Assembly: GCA_030149325.1 (NCBI GenBank)
Contig: JASBRS010000052.1
Coordinates: 1-64,000 of the forward strand
Source of the DNA: Deinococci bacterium
Lineage (GTDB): Bacteria > Deinococcota > Deinococci > Deinococcales > Trueperaceae
Length of the DNA stretch: 64,000 bases
Reading direction: 5' to 3'
In this document: positions 37,173 to 47,601 of the stretch, in pieces
Position numbering within the stretch: position 1 is the stretch's first letter
Layout: every line of letters begins with the position of its first letter
Notes under the pieces: generated by a model
Told to the model about the DNA's origin: nothing
The model's database searches: none
What the model saw: only the letters and a program-made list of their open reading frames with translations
Translations under genes and position numbers: made by a program

Positions 37173-38090
37173 TCACGGCAGCCCGTACCCCGCGGCCCGG
37201 TACAGCGCGTACCACTCCTCGCGCGACAGCTCGACCTCGGCGGCGCGCGCGCACTCGTGCAGGCGGCCGACGTTCATGGTGCCGATGACGGGTTGCATCT
37301 TCGCCGGGTGGCGCAGCAGCCACGCCAGCGCCACGGTGGTGCTGGACACCCCGTGGTCGGCGCCGATCTCGTCCAGCGCGGCGTTGAGTTCGGGGAACTC
37401 GGGGTTGCCGACGAACACGCCCTGGAAGAAGCCGGCCTGGAACGGCGACCAGGGTTGCACGGTGATGTCGTTCAAGCGGCAGTAGTCGAGCACGTAACCG
37501 TCGCGGTCGGGGCCATCGTCGGTGCGCATGTTGACGTTGATGCCGCTGGCGACCATGCCGGCGTGTCCGAGGCTGAGCTGGAGCTGGTTGGCGATGAGCG
37601 GCTGCCGCACGCTCTTGCGCAGCAGCTCGATCTGCAGCGGGTGGTGGTTGCTCACGCCGAAGTGGCGGACCTTGCCCTCGCGCTCGAGCTCGTCGAAGGC
37701 GGCGGCCACCTCGTCGGGCTCGACCAGCGCGTCGGGCCGGTGGAGCAACAGCACGTCCAGGTAGTCGGTGCGCAGGCGCCGCAGGATGCCATCGACCGAC
37801 GTCAGGATGTGGTCCCTGGAGAAGTCGTAGCGCCCCTCGCGGATGCCGCACTTCGACTGCAGGATCACCTGCTCGCGGACGCGCGCGTTCATGCCGAGGG
37901 CCTCGGCGAACACCTCCTCGCTGCGTCCGCCGCCGTAGATGTCGGCGTGATCGAAGAACGTCATGCCCTCCTCGAGGGCGGCGGCGACGAGGGCTTCGGC
38001 GTCGCGCTTGCCGAGGGCGTTCATGCGCATGCACCCGACGGCCACCACGGGCACGTCGAGATCGCTGCTACCGAGCTGGATGGTCCGCAT
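37173..38090 (-). CDS. aldo/keto reductase
   Basis: MRTIQLGSSDLDVPVVAVGCMRMNALG...FFDHADIYGGGRSEEVFAEAL; YLDVLLLHRPDALVEPDEVAAAFDELEREGKVRHFGVSNH. Confidence 0.9.
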   Translation of the reverse strand: MRTIQLGSSDLDVPVVAVGCMRMNALGKRDAEALVAAALEEGMTFFDHADIYGGGRSEEVFAEALGMNARVREQVILQSKCGIREGRYDFSRDHILTSVDGILRRLRTDYLDVLLLHRPDALVEPDEVAAAFDELEREGKVRHFGVSNHHPLQIELLRKSVRQPLIANQLQLSLGHAGMVASGINVNMRTDDGPDRDGYVLDYCRLNDITVQPWSPFQAGFFQGVFVGNPEFPELNAALDEIGADHGVSSTTVALAWLLRHPAKMQPVIGTMNVGRLHECARAAEVELSREEWYALYRAAGYGLP

Positions 38091-38110
38091 GCTTCCTCCC
38101 GACGGGCGCG

Positions 38111-38665
38111 TCAGGCGCCCGGCTTCATACCGACCCAGCGGGTGCCGAGGTCGGCCGCCGCGCGCACGCGATCGGCGAGCTGCGCGGCGTGGTGCTGGGT
38201 GTGGCGTAGGTTCACGAACTGGTGCTCGAGCTTCGACATCCGGTACCAGGGGAAGCCGCTGGTGGGTTGCGCCAGGTCGAGCGCGTCGACCGCGGCGTCG
38301 ACCATGCCGTCGACGTGGTCCCAGTAGCGCAGCACCTGGTCGCGGCTGTAGGGCGGAGGGACGATCGGCAGGCTGCTGCCGGGCTCGGGCGGCCCGGCGA
38401 TGCCGTCGGGGTTCTGCACCTCCGACACGTGCTCTGCCCACGGCCGGAAGTCGGCCTCCTCCGGCATCAGGTAGAAGTGCGTGAAGAAGAGCGCGTGGTA
38501 CGCCACCTGCCAGAAGCGGTTGGTGGGGGTGGGGTCATCCCACAGCGCCTCGGGGCAGCGCTCGATCGGTTCGCGCAGCATCGCCAGCGCGGCGTGGTAC
38601 TGGCTCTTGAGCACGCTCCGGAGCGTGGCGTTGGGGGTGGCGTCCGTGCCGTGGGGCTGTGCCAT
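38111..38665 (-). CDS. DinB-superfamily protein
   Basis: LRSVLKSQYHAALAMLREPIERCPEALWDDP...FWQVAYHALFFTHFYL; FVNLRHTQHHAAQLADRVR. Confidence 0.8.
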   Translation of the reverse strand: MAQPHGTDATPNATLRSVLKSQYHAALAMLREPIERCPEALWDDPTPTNRFWQVAYHALFFTHFYLMPEEADFRPWAEHVSEVQNPDGIAGPPEPGSSLPIVPPPYSRDQVLRYWDHVDGMVDAAVDALDLAQPTSGFPWYRMSKLEHQFVNLRHTQHHAAQLADRVRAAADLGTRWVGMKPGA

Positions 38666-38826
38666 GGCGGCTCCCTCCCGGGTCGGTTCCGATGAACCCA
38701 TGATGGCATGGGCTGGGCCCGGTGCCGCGGGCGCCGTCCCCGAGAGTGACGGTCTCGGCACGTCGGGAACGGAGCGAGCGCCTAGGATGGGACGCACGAA
38801 CCGTACGCAGGTCCGCGGGGGGTGCC

Positions 38827-41493
38827 GTGGAGCTATTCGAGCGCGACGATGTCGAGACGCATCTCAGGGCGCTCCTTCCTGGAGCCGGGCGCGGTGGCGC
38901 CCTCGCCCTGGTGGGCGGTGAAGCCGGTGTCGGCAAGACCGCCTTCGTCCGCCATGTCGCCCGCCGACTCGAGGGGCGCGCGGAGCTGCTGTGGGGCGAC
39001 TGCGACCCTCTGGGCGTGCCGCAGCCCCTGGCGCCCGTGCTCGACTTCGCACCCCGCCTGCTCGGCGCCAGTGCGAACGAGCTGGCTGTCGACGGGTCGC
39101 GCCGCGACCTGCTGTTCCGTGCGCTCCTGGATCGGCTCAGCGACGGTCCCGTGCGGCTTGTCGTCATCGAGGACGTGCATTGGGCCGATGATGCCACCCT
39201 CGATGTGCTGCGCTTCCTCGGCCGCCGCATGGCACAGACACGCGCGCTTCTCGTCTGCACCTACCGAGAGGACGCACTCGGACCGGAGCACCCCGTCCGC
39301 GTCTTGCTGGGCCACCTCGCTGGCATGCCCTCCGTGCATCGCCTCGAGCTGGCCCCGCTCTCGCCGGACGCGGTGCGCGCGATGTGCGTGGGTACCGACC
39401 TCGATCCGGTCGAACTCCATCGCCGTAGCGGCGGCAACCCCTTCTACGTCACCGAGGTGATCGCCGCGGCGGGCGGGGCCGCCGGGGGAGAGGGAGCCCC
39501 GGGTCGCAACACCCATGCCGTACCCGCCACCGTGCGCGACGCCGTGTTGGCGCGGGCCGCCGGTCTGGAGGCCGAGGCGCGGGCCGTCCTCGAAGCGGCC
39601 GCCGTGCTCGGGGCCCGCGCTGAGCCGTGGCTCGTCGAGGCACTGCTCGGCGACGCCGAGACGGGCATCGATCGCTGCCTGGCCAGCGGCATGCTGGAGT
39701 ACGCCGGGGACGCGCTCACCTTCCGGCACGAGCTGGCTCGCGATGCCATCGACCAGGCGATGTCGCCCGAGCACCGGCGCCGCCTCCACGCGGCGGTGTT
39801 GAGAGCGCTGGAGACCTACCCGGATCGTCGTATCGACGTGGCCCGGATGGCGCACCACGCCGACAACGCGCACGACGGCGCGGCGGTGCTGGTCTACGCT
39901 CCCGAGGCCGGGCGCCAGGCAGCTCGCCTCGGGGCCCACCGCGAGGCTGCCCGGCAGTACGCCCGAGCCCTCCGCTTCGGTGCGGGGCTCGAGGAAGCCG
40001 AGCGCGCGGCCCTCCTCGAAGCCTTCGCACAGGCGCGGCGCGTTCTCGGGCACACCCGCGAGGTCCTGGAGGCACAGGAGGAAGCGGCACGACTGTGGCA
40101 CGAGGTCGGCGATGTGCGCGCGGAGGGTGCAGCGTTGGCGCGTCTGGCCGGCATCTACGTCCACCGCGGCCGCAACGACGACGCCGAGCGCGCCAGCAGG
40201 CGCTCCCTGGAGCTGTTGCGGAGCCTGCCGCCATCGCGCGAGCTCGGTCACGCGCAGGTGGTGCAGGCCGCACTACGCATGCGGGCCCGCGACAACGAGG
40301 CGGCGGTGGCATGGGGCAGGCGTGCCCTGGGCACGGCCGAGCGCTTCGCCGATGTCGAGCTTGCGGTACGTGCGCACTGCCGTATCGCGGCCGGCCTGCT
40401 GCTCCTCGAAGATGCCGCCGGCGAGGAACACCTGGAGAGGGCACGGCGCCTGGCCCAGGACGCGGGTCTGGTCAGGGTCATCGCCCTGCCGGACGTGACG
40501 GCCGCATCCATCTCCGGGGAGTACCACCGGTTCGAGGAAGCCCGCCGGATGTTGCTCGCAGGCATCGCCACCTGCCGTGAGCACGACCTCGACAGCGACG
40601 CGGACTACCTGCAAGCGTGGTTGGCGCTCACCGATCTCCACCTGGGTGCGTGGCGCGCCTCCGCCGAGGTGGCCGGCGAGATCGTCCGCCGCACCGATGC
40701 CGAGGCGATCAGCCGGATCCTGGCCCTGGTCGCGCTGGGGCGCCTGCGAGCACGTCGAGGCGACTCGGGTGCGCGAGAGGTGCTCGACGAGGCCCTGGCC
40801 CTGGCCGAGCGCACCCACACCCTGCAGCGGCTCGGGCCGGTCCGTACCGCGCGAGCCGAGGAGGCGTGGCTCGCCGGCGATCTGCAACGCTGCAACGCCG
40901 AGGCGGCCTCGCTCTACCCCCAGGCGATCGAGCACCGCCATCCATGGTTCGCCGGCGAGCTCGGCTACTGGCTGCGGCGCGCCGGTTCCGACGTCGACCT
41001 ACCCGAGTGGACGGCGGCGCCCTTCCGACTCGAAGCCGATGGTGCGTACGAGGAAGCCGCGGCCGCCTGGCACGCCCGCAGCTGCCCCTATGAGGAGGCC
41101 CGGGCGTTGGCGCGGAGCGGATCCGAGCGTGCGCTCAAGCGTGCGCTCACGTTGTTCGAGGACCTCGGCGCGCATCCGGCCGCCGCAGCGGCAGCGCGCG
41201 CGCTCAGGCAGCTCGGAGCACGCGCCATCCCGCGTGGTCCGCGGCCGTCGACACGGGCCCATCCCGCCGGACTCACCCCGCGCGAGGACCAGGTGCTCCA
41301 GCTGCTCGCTCGCGGCCTGACCAACCGTGGGGTGGCGGCGGCGCTGCACATCTCTCCCAAGACGGCCGGCCACCATGTCTCGTCGATCCTGGCGAAGCTC
41401 GACGTCCACGGCCGGACCGAAGCCGTCTCCGAGGCTCACCGACGGGGACTCCTGGGCGATGCCCGAGATAGGGAGAACGGCGAGCCGACGTAG
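38827..41493 (+). CDS. LAL-type (AAA ATPase + LuxR HTH) transcriptional regulator
   Basis: N-terminal Walker A LVGGEAGVGKTAFVRHVA and Walker B LVVIEDVHWADD; C-terminal LTPREDQVLQLLARGLTNRGVAAALHISPKTAGHHVSSILAKL; GTG start. Confidence 0.88.
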   Translation: MELFERDDVETHLRALLPGAGRGGALALVGGEAGVGKTAFVRHVARRLEGRAELLWGDCDPLGVPQPLAPVLDFAPRLLGASANELAVDGSRRDLLFRALLDRLSDGPVRLVVIEDVHWADDATLDVLRFLGRRMAQTRALLVCTYREDALGPEHPVRVLLGHLAGMPSVHRLELAPLSPDAVRAMCVGTDLDPVELHRRSGGNPFYVTEVIAAAGGAAGGEGAPGRNTHAVPATVRDAVLARAAGLEAEARAVLEAAAVLGARAEPWLVEALLGDAETGIDRCLASGMLEYAGDALTFRHELARDAIDQAMSPEHRRRLHAAVLRALETYPDRRIDVARMAHHADNAHDGAAVLVYAPEAGRQAARLGAHREAARQYARALRFGAGLEEAERAALLEAFAQARRVLGHTREVLEAQEEAARLWHEVGDVRAEGAALARLAGIYVHRGRNDDAERASRRSLELLRSLPPSRELGHAQVVQAALRMRARDNEAAVAWGRRALGTAERFADVELAVRAHCRIAAGLLLLEDAAGEEHLERARRLAQDAGLVRVIALPDVTAASISGEYHRFEEARRMLLAGIATCREHDLDSDADYLQAWLALTDLHLGAWRASAEVAGEIVRRTDAEAISRILALVALGRLRARRGDSGAREVLDEALALAERTHTLQRLGPVRTARAEEAWLAGDLQRCNAEAASLYPQAIEHRHPWFAGELGYWLRRAGSDVDLPEWTAAPFRLEADGAYEEAAAAWHARSCPYEEARALARSGSERALKRALTLFEDLGAHPAAAAAARALRQLGARAIPRGPRPSTRAHPAGLTPREDQVLQLLARGLTNRGVAAALHISPKTAGHHVSSILAKLDVHGRTEAVSEAHRRGLLGDARDRENGEPT

Positions 41494-41645
41494 GGAGCTC
41501 GCCCGATGCGCCCCGCCCCGGCGGTCGGCCATGCTCGAGGTACCGGAGCTCCGGAAGGACCATCGCCGCAGCGCACCCTGCGTGGGCCGCTGCGAGCCCA
41601 GCGCGAGCCGGCGCCCGAAGCGGGCGGCCGGCCGGAGGTGAGACC

Positions 41646-41918
41646 ATGCCACGATTCCTGGTCGAGCGTAGCTTCCCCGAAGGGCTGCAGATCCCCGTCA
41701 CGGCCGACGGTGCCGCGACCTGCCTCAACGTGGTGGGCCACAACGCCGAGTTCGGCGTCACGTGGGTCCACTCGTACGTGACCGAAGACAAGAGAAAGAC
41801 GTTCTGCATCTACGACGGACCTAGCCCCGAGGCGGTGCGGCGGGCTGCCGACGCCAATGGCCTGCCCGTCGACCGCGTCACCTTGGTGCGCGTACTGGAC
41901 CCGTACTTCTACCGTTGA
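41646..41918 (+). CDS. DUF4242-like small protein
   Basis: MPRFLVERSFPEGL...VTWVHSYVTEDKRKTFCIYDGPSPEAVRRAADANGLPVDRVTLVRVLDPYFY. Confidence 0.75.
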   Translation: MPRFLVERSFPEGLQIPVTADGAATCLNVVGHNAEFGVTWVHSYVTEDKRKTFCIYDGPSPEAVRRAADANGLPVDRVTLVRVLDPYFYR

Positions 41919-42032
41919 GGACGTACGCGTGGGCGGCGTCGCGTGCGGCTGGGCCCATGTCCCATCGCACCAGGAGGCACGCCGGTGCGGTCCCGAACCC
42001 GTCTCCCGCCCTACCTCCGAGAGGAAGATCCC

Positions 42033-42599
42033 ATGATCGCCAACGCCAACGAAGCCATCGTCCCCGCGATGCCCGTCCGCGCCGAGGATCGGCGTGGAGC
42101 GCGGCGTCTGCGCCAGACCGCCATCACCCGTACCGTCGCCGCGTTGGTCGTGCTGGCCGGCGCACTCCTGACCGGCATCGCGCTCGCCGACGGCGATCCC
42201 ATGGCCGGCGTCACCACCGAGCAGCTCGGCTCGCTGCCCTCGGCAGGCGCGCCCGGGTACACGCTGGTGTTCCTGCGGATCACCATGCAGCCCGGGGCGA
42301 GCATCCCTGCGCACTCGCATCCGGGTGACGTCGTCGTTGTCGTCCAGAGCGGCAAGTTCGGAACGCAGTTCGTGCGAGGTGAGGGCACTTTGACGAGGGC
42401 TGCTGCGGACGGTCAAGCGCCGTCGCAGGAGACGCTCGAGGCCGGCGACTCGGCCGTGCTGCTGCCCGGCGACAGCCTCGCCTACGGCGGAAGTGCCGGC
42501 CACACCATGAGCAACGCCGGCGACACTCCGCTGGTCCTGCTGGTGTCCGCCCTGCTCGCCGACGGCCAACCGGGCTTCATGTTCGACCACCAACCCTGA
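42033..42599 (+). CDS. cupin-domain protein with N-terminal membrane anchor or signal
   Basis: AALVVLAGALLTGIALADG; MQPGASIPAHSHPGDVVVVVQSGKFGTQF. Confidence 0.75.
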   Translation: MIANANEAIVPAMPVRAEDRRGARRLRQTAITRTVAALVVLAGALLTGIALADGDPMAGVTTEQLGSLPSAGAPGYTLVFLRITMQPGASIPAHSHPGDVVVVVQSGKFGTQFVRGEGTLTRAAADGQAPSQETLEAGDSAVLLPGDSLAYGGSAGHTMSNAGDTPLVLLVSALLADGQPGFMFDHQP

Positions 42600-42669
42600 G
42601 GAGCAGCATCGAGGGCGCGCGACGGCTGTCCGTTGCGCGCCCTCGTGGCCGATTCCCCCTCCAACGCCG

Positions 42670-42675
42670 TATCCT
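42670..42675 (+). promoter_or_regulatory. -10-like box TATCCT directly before the methyltransferase gene
   Basis: TATCCT, 7 nt, then ATG at 42683. Confidence 0.4.
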
Positions 42676-42682
42676 CGGGACC

Positions 42683-43471
42683 ATGGACGACGCTCCCTTC
42701 GACGCCGACCACGTGGCCGCCAACCGCGAGCACTGGAACGCCAACGCCGACGACTGGGTCGCCTCCGGCGAGCGCAACTGGGCGCGGGCCGAGCCGGTCT
42801 GGGGCATCTGGGGCGTGCCCGAGTCGGAGCTCGGCATGCTTCCCGCCGACATGACGGGCATGGATGCGGTCGAGCTCGGCTGCGGCACCGGCTACGTGTC
42901 GGCCTGGATGGCGCGCCGCGGCGCCACCGTCACCGGCATCGACGCCTCCGAGCGCCAGCTCGCCACCGCCCGCCGGCTGGCCGCCGAGCACCGCGTACCG
43001 CTCACCCTGGTGCACGGCAACGCCGAGGCGACGCCCTTCGCAGACGCGTCCTTCGACTTCGCCGTCAGCGAGTACGGCGCCGCCATCTGGTGCGATCCCC
43101 AGGTGTGGATCCGCGAGGCGCACCGGCTGCTGCGGCCCGGCGGGCGCCTGGTGTTCCTCGGCAACCACCCGTTGACCACCGTCTGCAGCCCCTGGGACGG
43201 CTCGGCCATGGTGCGCGAGCTGATCCGCCCCTACTTCGGCATGCACGCCACCGACTGGCGCGAGGTCGAGGTCGACCCGGGCGGCGTGGAGTTCAACCTG
43301 CCGATCTCCGACTGGTTCCGGCTGTTCCGCCAGGTCGGCTTCGCGGTCGAGGACTACCTCGAGCCGCGCCCCGGCGACGACGCCGAGGGCGTGGCGTTCT
43401 ACGCCAGCGCCGACTGGGCGCGGAACTGGCCGTGCGAGCAGGTGTGGAAGCTGCGCAAGCCTGCTGGTTGA
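42683..43471 (+). CDS. class I SAM-dependent methyltransferase
   Basis: AVELGCGTGYVSAWMARRGATVTGIDASERQLATARRLAAEH. Confidence 0.9.
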   Translation: MDDAPFDADHVAANREHWNANADDWVASGERNWARAEPVWGIWGVPESELGMLPADMTGMDAVELGCGTGYVSAWMARRGATVTGIDASERQLATARRLAAEHRVPLTLVHGNAEATPFADASFDFAVSEYGAAIWCDPQVWIREAHRLLRPGGRLVFLGNHPLTTVCSPWDGSAMVRELIRPYFGMHATDWREVEVDPGGVEFNLPISDWFRLFRQVGFAVEDYLEPRPGDDAEGVAFYASADWARNWPCEQVWKLRKPAG

Positions 43472-43654
43472 GCTGCTGCAGGCGCACGCCTGGCCCCTAC
43501 CCTGGGCCCTCGCGCGCCGGCGTCGGACTCCGTGCAGGGTGCCCCCCGGTAGACTGACCCCACACGTGCAGGCTCGGACCACGAGCGGCGGCCACGTCGG
43601 GTGGCCGTCGCCAGGCCTTCGTTCGGTCGCGCGCTGCCGTCGAGGAGGTCCGCC

Positions 43655-44017
43655 GTGCCGTCCTACGATAGGTCCGACCCCACCACCTGGCCCCCCGAGC
43701 TCGATGCCCTGATCGCGGCGCCCGACCACCACACACTGCTGTTCGAGGACGAGCGCGTGCGGGTGCTCGACACCGTCATCCGAGCCGGGGACCGGACGCC
43801 GGTGCACACCCACCGTTGGCCCGCCGTCTTCGTGGTGTTCTCCTGGAGCACCTTCGTGCGCCGCGACGGGGACGGTACCGTGATGGTCGACTCGCGCGAG
43901 GTGCCCGCCATGGCGTCGCCGTCGACGGCACTGCCGTCCGACCCGATCGGGCCGCACTCGCTCGAGAACGTCGGCGACAGCGACATCCGCATCGTGAGCG
44001 TCGAGCTCAAGGGCTAG
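43655..44017 (+). CDS. cupin-like protein
   Basis: LFEDERVRVLDTVIRAGDRTPVHTHRWPAVFVVFSWSTFVR...GPHSLENVGDSDIRIVSVELKG; GTG start. Confidence 0.65.
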   Translation: MPSYDRSDPTTWPPELDALIAAPDHHTLLFEDERVRVLDTVIRAGDRTPVHTHRWPAVFVVFSWSTFVRRDGDGTVMVDSREVPAMASPSTALPSDPIGPHSLENVGDSDIRIVSVELKG

Positions 44018-44055
44018 GGCCAGGCAGTGCGCTGGGGCGCCCCGTTCGGCCCGTC

Positions 44056-44868
44056 TCAGGGCCGGAACAGAGCCAGCTCCACCGCAACGATCGCGAGGCC
44101 GGCGATCAGGTTGACGCCTACGGCTGCCCACCCCAGCGCTCGCCAGGGCGGCGTGTCACGCACGCCCGAGAAGCCGCGATGGGCCAGCGCGAGGATAGCC
44201 AGCAGGACGACCGTGAACACGGTCAGCGCTAGATTGCGGGCCGCCGGTTGGGGTGTGAGGAACGCGACGTAGGCGCTACCCAGGGCCAGGTAGGTCGGTG
44301 CCGCCAGCAGGGCCGTGAGGGTGCGGAGGAACGGGGCGCCGCGTGGGAGTCCGAAGGCCGGCACGATCCGGACGATCGCGGCCGACCCCAGCACGAGCAG
44401 CAAGGCCGAGAGGACGCCGATCAGGGCCGGCGAGACCCCTGCAGCCGCGATCCGCATGCTGTCGGAGCCTGGCGACCGTAGGAGGATCTGCATCAGGTTG
44501 CTGATGCCCTCCATCACCAGCGCCAGCGGACCGAGAAGCATCAGGAAGCCGAGGGACGTCGAGCGGTTGCGCCACAACGCGGTCGCCACGAGCATGCCGA
44601 GTGTGATGGGCAGCAGTGGCCCGGCCGCATCGATCAGCGCCGTGACGTGGTCGGGCGGCGACCACAGCGTGGCCGACGGCAGGAACGGGTGGAGTACGAA
44701 CCGGACGGATCTGCCGGTGAGCGCGCCGATGGCGAGGCCGTGCCCGAACTCGTGCAGCGCGACCTCCACGTTCATGGCGAAGACGAACGCGCCAGCGAAG
44801 CCCAGGAAGCTCCGCATCTCCCGTCCCTGTGGGTGCACTGCGGCTCCACCAACCAGCCGTGCGGCCAT
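44056..44868 (-). CDS. M50-like membrane metallopeptidase
   Basis: MNVEVALHEFGHGLAIGALTG (HExxH) in a multi-TM protein. Confidence 0.6.
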   Translation of the reverse strand: MAARLVGGAAVHPQGREMRSFLGFAGAFVFAMNVEVALHEFGHGLAIGALTGRSVRFVLHPFLPSATLWSPPDHVTALIDAAGPLLPITLGMLVATALWRNRSTSLGFLMLLGPLALVMEGISNLMQILLRSPGSDSMRIAAAGVSPALIGVLSALLLVLGSAAIVRIVPAFGLPRGAPFLRTLTALLAAPTYLALGSAYVAFLTPQPAARNLALTVFTVVLLAILALAHRGFSGVRDTPPWRALGWAAVGVNLIAGLAIVAVELALFRP

Positions 44869-44897
44869 GGTCGACCTCCTCGCCGCCCGCTGCGGCG

Positions 44898-46187
44898 CTA
44901 CGGCTCGTCGACGACGCGCCGGAACAGCTCGGTTCCGTCCGGCAGCACCGGCAGCAGCTTCCGGTACTCGCGTTCGAAGGCCGGGCTGAGTTCCATCACC
45001 TCTTCGACCCGATGGACGCCGCGCTCCGTGATGGTGCCGTCGAGCAGGTGACGGACGGTGAGCGCCTGGACGGCCGAGGTCAGCTCGAGGAAGTTCGCCG
45101 GATCGAACGCCGCCGGGTCCAGCGTCACCATCGAACGCGCCACGCCGCCACCGCGCCGGCCGATCGCCATGGCCGCGAACGGCGGCAGCGTCGCGACGCG
45201 ATCGGGGGGCAGCAGGTAGCGCTCCAGATCCTGCTCCAGGGCGGCCTGGACGGTGTCGACGAGCGCCACCGGGTCGGCTCCCTCGCGGACCTGCCGGGCC
45301 GCGTCGAGCAGCAGAGCGTCGAACGCCTCCGAGAAGCCGCTGACGTTGGCCGCTTGGGCCGGGATCCCCTCCAGGCGGGGCATGTCGTTGCCCCCGGCTT
45401 CGGTGAGGAGCGGCCGGGCCCGCGCCGTGCCGCCGTCCGTTCGCGGCAGCTCGATCCCGTCCTGGCGCGGGTGAACATGGACGATGCGGCCTGCCTCGGC
45501 GACCGGAACGGACTCCACCCAGCCCGACGGATCGCCCAGCATCGTCAGCCAGAACGGCACCACGCGGGCGTCGCGGACGACCGTCCAGGTGTCGGCGAGG
45601 TCGGGGGTGCGAGCCGTGAGCGCGGGGTAGAGCCGGCGTCCCTCGGGGCCGCGCTGCGAGCCTCCGGGGAGCGGGATGTACGCCTCGAACAGGTCGCTCC
45701 AGGCGTCCAGCGCCTGGGGCCACGTGAACACGCTGAGGAGCCCCTCCACCTCGTCCAGGGCGTCGGCGGCGCTCGTCCCCATCAGGTTGGTGAGCCCCGG
45801 CGCCGCCCCCGCACCGGTGACGGCGGTGATGCCCGCCTGGCGGGCGGCGCGGTCGGTCTCCTCGCTCGGGGCGCGCCCCGACAGGTCGATGTAGTGTGCG
45901 CCCGCCGCGGCCGCGGCCCGGATGATCGGGTCCTGCCGCTTGGCGGGCTCCCACAGCGTACTGACGACCACCGTCGCGTCGCGCACGGCGTCGGCGAGGG
46001 AGGTGGGATCGTCGACGTCGACGTGCTCCCCCCGGGCCTTGGGTCCCAGTCGCTCGGCCGCCGCCTGCGCCTTCGCGAGCGACCGGCCGGCCACGACCAC
46101 ACGCTCGACCTCGGGCCGTTCCGCCAGCAACCGGGCGGTGGTGAGACCGAACTGGCCGTAGCCACCCAGGCAGACGATGGTGCTCAT
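44898..46187 (-). CDS. saccharopine dehydrogenase-family NAD(P)-binding protein
   Basis: MSTIVCLGGYGQFGLTTARLLAERPEVERVVVAGRSLAKAQAAAERLG; AGAHYIDLSGRAPSEE; AAPGLTNLMG. Confidence 0.8.
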   Translation of the reverse strand: MSTIVCLGGYGQFGLTTARLLAERPEVERVVVAGRSLAKAQAAAERLGPKARGEHVDVDDPTSLADAVRDATVVVSTLWEPAKRQDPIIRAAAAAGAHYIDLSGRAPSEETDRAARQAGITAVTGAGAAPGLTNLMGTSAADALDEVEGLLSVFTWPQALDAWSDLFEAYIPLPGGSQRGPEGRRLYPALTARTPDLADTWTVVRDARVVPFWLTMLGDPSGWVESVPVAEAGRIVHVHPRQDGIELPRTDGGTARARPLLTEAGGNDMPRLEGIPAQAANVSGFSEAFDALLLDAARQVREGADPVALVDTVQAALEQDLERYLLPPDRVATLPPFAAMAIGRRGGGVARSMVTLDPAAFDPANFLELTSAVQALTVRHLLDGTITERGVHRVEEVMELSPAFEREYRKLLPVLPDGTELFRRVVDEP

Positions 46188-46209
46188 CGTGTCGACCTCC
46201 GCGGCCAGC

Positions 46210-47451
46210 TCATGCCTCGACCCCGGCGTACGTCCCGGCCGTGTCCCTGAAGAGCGACTTGACGATCTTGAACTTCGAGATGTCGGCCGTGGCGTCCATG
46301 TGAAGGAAGATGGCGGCATCGCGGAAGAGCTTCTCGATGCCCTGCTCGAGCATCATGCCGGAACCGCCGTGCAGCTCCACGGCGTGCTTGGCGACCTCGA
46401 ACACCTCCTCCGAGGCGTAGACCTTGGCCATGTTGCACAGGGCGTCGGCGTCGGGCCCGCGCGCGTCGACCTCGCGCGCGGCCTCGTGCAGGAGCGCCCG
46501 CACCGCCGCCAGCTTGGTCGCCATGGTCGCCAGCCGCAGCGCCACCGCCTGGTGCTTGATCAGGATCTTGCCCCCCTGCACGTACTCCTGCACGTAGGCG
46601 GCGGTGCGCTCGAAGGCGGCCATGCCGACGCCGAGGTTCTTCGCCGCCTGCAGGATCTTGCCGGGCTTGAAGTACACGCCCGCCTTGGAGAGCGCGTCGT
46701 TCTCGGCTAGCAGGTGGTCGGCGGGCACGGCGCAGTCCTCGAAGACGATCTCGCCGTTGTTCATGAAGCGGCAGCCGAGCGTCTCGTTGCAGCGCGTCAC
46801 GGTGAGCCCCGGCGTGTCGCGCGGCACCAGGAAGCTGGAGGTGCCCTGCAGCATCCCCACGCCGGGCCGGGTGGTGGCGTACACCACGTAGAGGCTGGCG
46901 TCGTAGCCGTTGCTGATGAAGTGCTTGCGGCCGTTGATCACCCACTGGTCGCCGTGCCGTTCGGCGCGGGTCTGCATGGCGGCCTCCGGCACGTTGTAGG
47001 GCAGCCACCGGTCGGAGGCGCCGCGCGGCTCGGTCAGGCAGTGCGCCAGCAGGAAGCCGGGGTCGGCGACCAGCTCGGGGAACCAGCGCTCCTGCAGGTG
47101 GCGCGGCGCGATGTTGCGCAGGAGCACGCTGACCTTCCAGATCTGCGAGAGCTTGTCGGCCAGGCCGGAGTCGCCACGCGCGACCTCCTCGGCGATGATG
47201 GCGAAGGTCTGGGCTTCGGTCTCGGCGTCCAGCTCGACGCCGCCGAACTCCTCGGGCACGCCCAGGGTGCGGATGCCGATGCGATCGGCCTCCTCGAGGA
47301 TCTCGCGGGGCAGCCGCCCGTCGGGCTCCATCGACCACTCCTGCTGCCAGTTCTCCCGGATGAAGGGCGTCACCGACTCGTCCACGAACGTCCTGCAGCT
47401 CTGCCGCATGAGCCTCTGCTCCTGCGACAGGCCGCGCTCCACGTCGAGCAT
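46210..47451 (-). CDS. acyl-CoA dehydrogenase
   Basis: LAHCLTEPRGASDRWLPYN; MAKVYASEEVFEVAKHAVELHGGSGMMLEQGIEKLFRDAAIFLHMDATADI. Confidence 0.88.
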   Translation of the reverse strand: MLDVERGLSQEQRLMRQSCRTFVDESVTPFIRENWQQEWSMEPDGRLPREILEEADRIGIRTLGVPEEFGGVELDAETEAQTFAIIAEEVARGDSGLADKLSQIWKVSVLLRNIAPRHLQERWFPELVADPGFLLAHCLTEPRGASDRWLPYNVPEAAMQTRAERHGDQWVINGRKHFISNGYDASLYVVYATTRPGVGMLQGTSSFLVPRDTPGLTVTRCNETLGCRFMNNGEIVFEDCAVPADHLLAENDALSKAGVYFKPGKILQAAKNLGVGMAAFERTAAYVQEYVQGGKILIKHQAVALRLATMATKLAAVRALLHEAAREVDARGPDADALCNMAKVYASEEVFEVAKHAVELHGGSGMMLEQGIEKLFRDAAIFLHMDATADISKFKIVKSLFRDTAGTYAGVEA

Positions 47452-47601
47452 GGTTGCCTCCTCGATGGGAAGTATAGGCGTCCGCGAACCGGGGCGGGCT
47501 TGCCCGTCCGACGCCCGGTGGTTAGGCTCTAGACGTTACACAACCCAGGTCGGCCACGGCCGAACACCGGTCGGACAGCCGGCAGCTAGTGGAGGCAACT
47601 G

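Noticed and set aside
41543-41554. CCGGAGCTCCGG 12-bp palindrome after the LAL regulator gene
   Set aside because: Single short GC palindrome; expected often by chance at this GC content.
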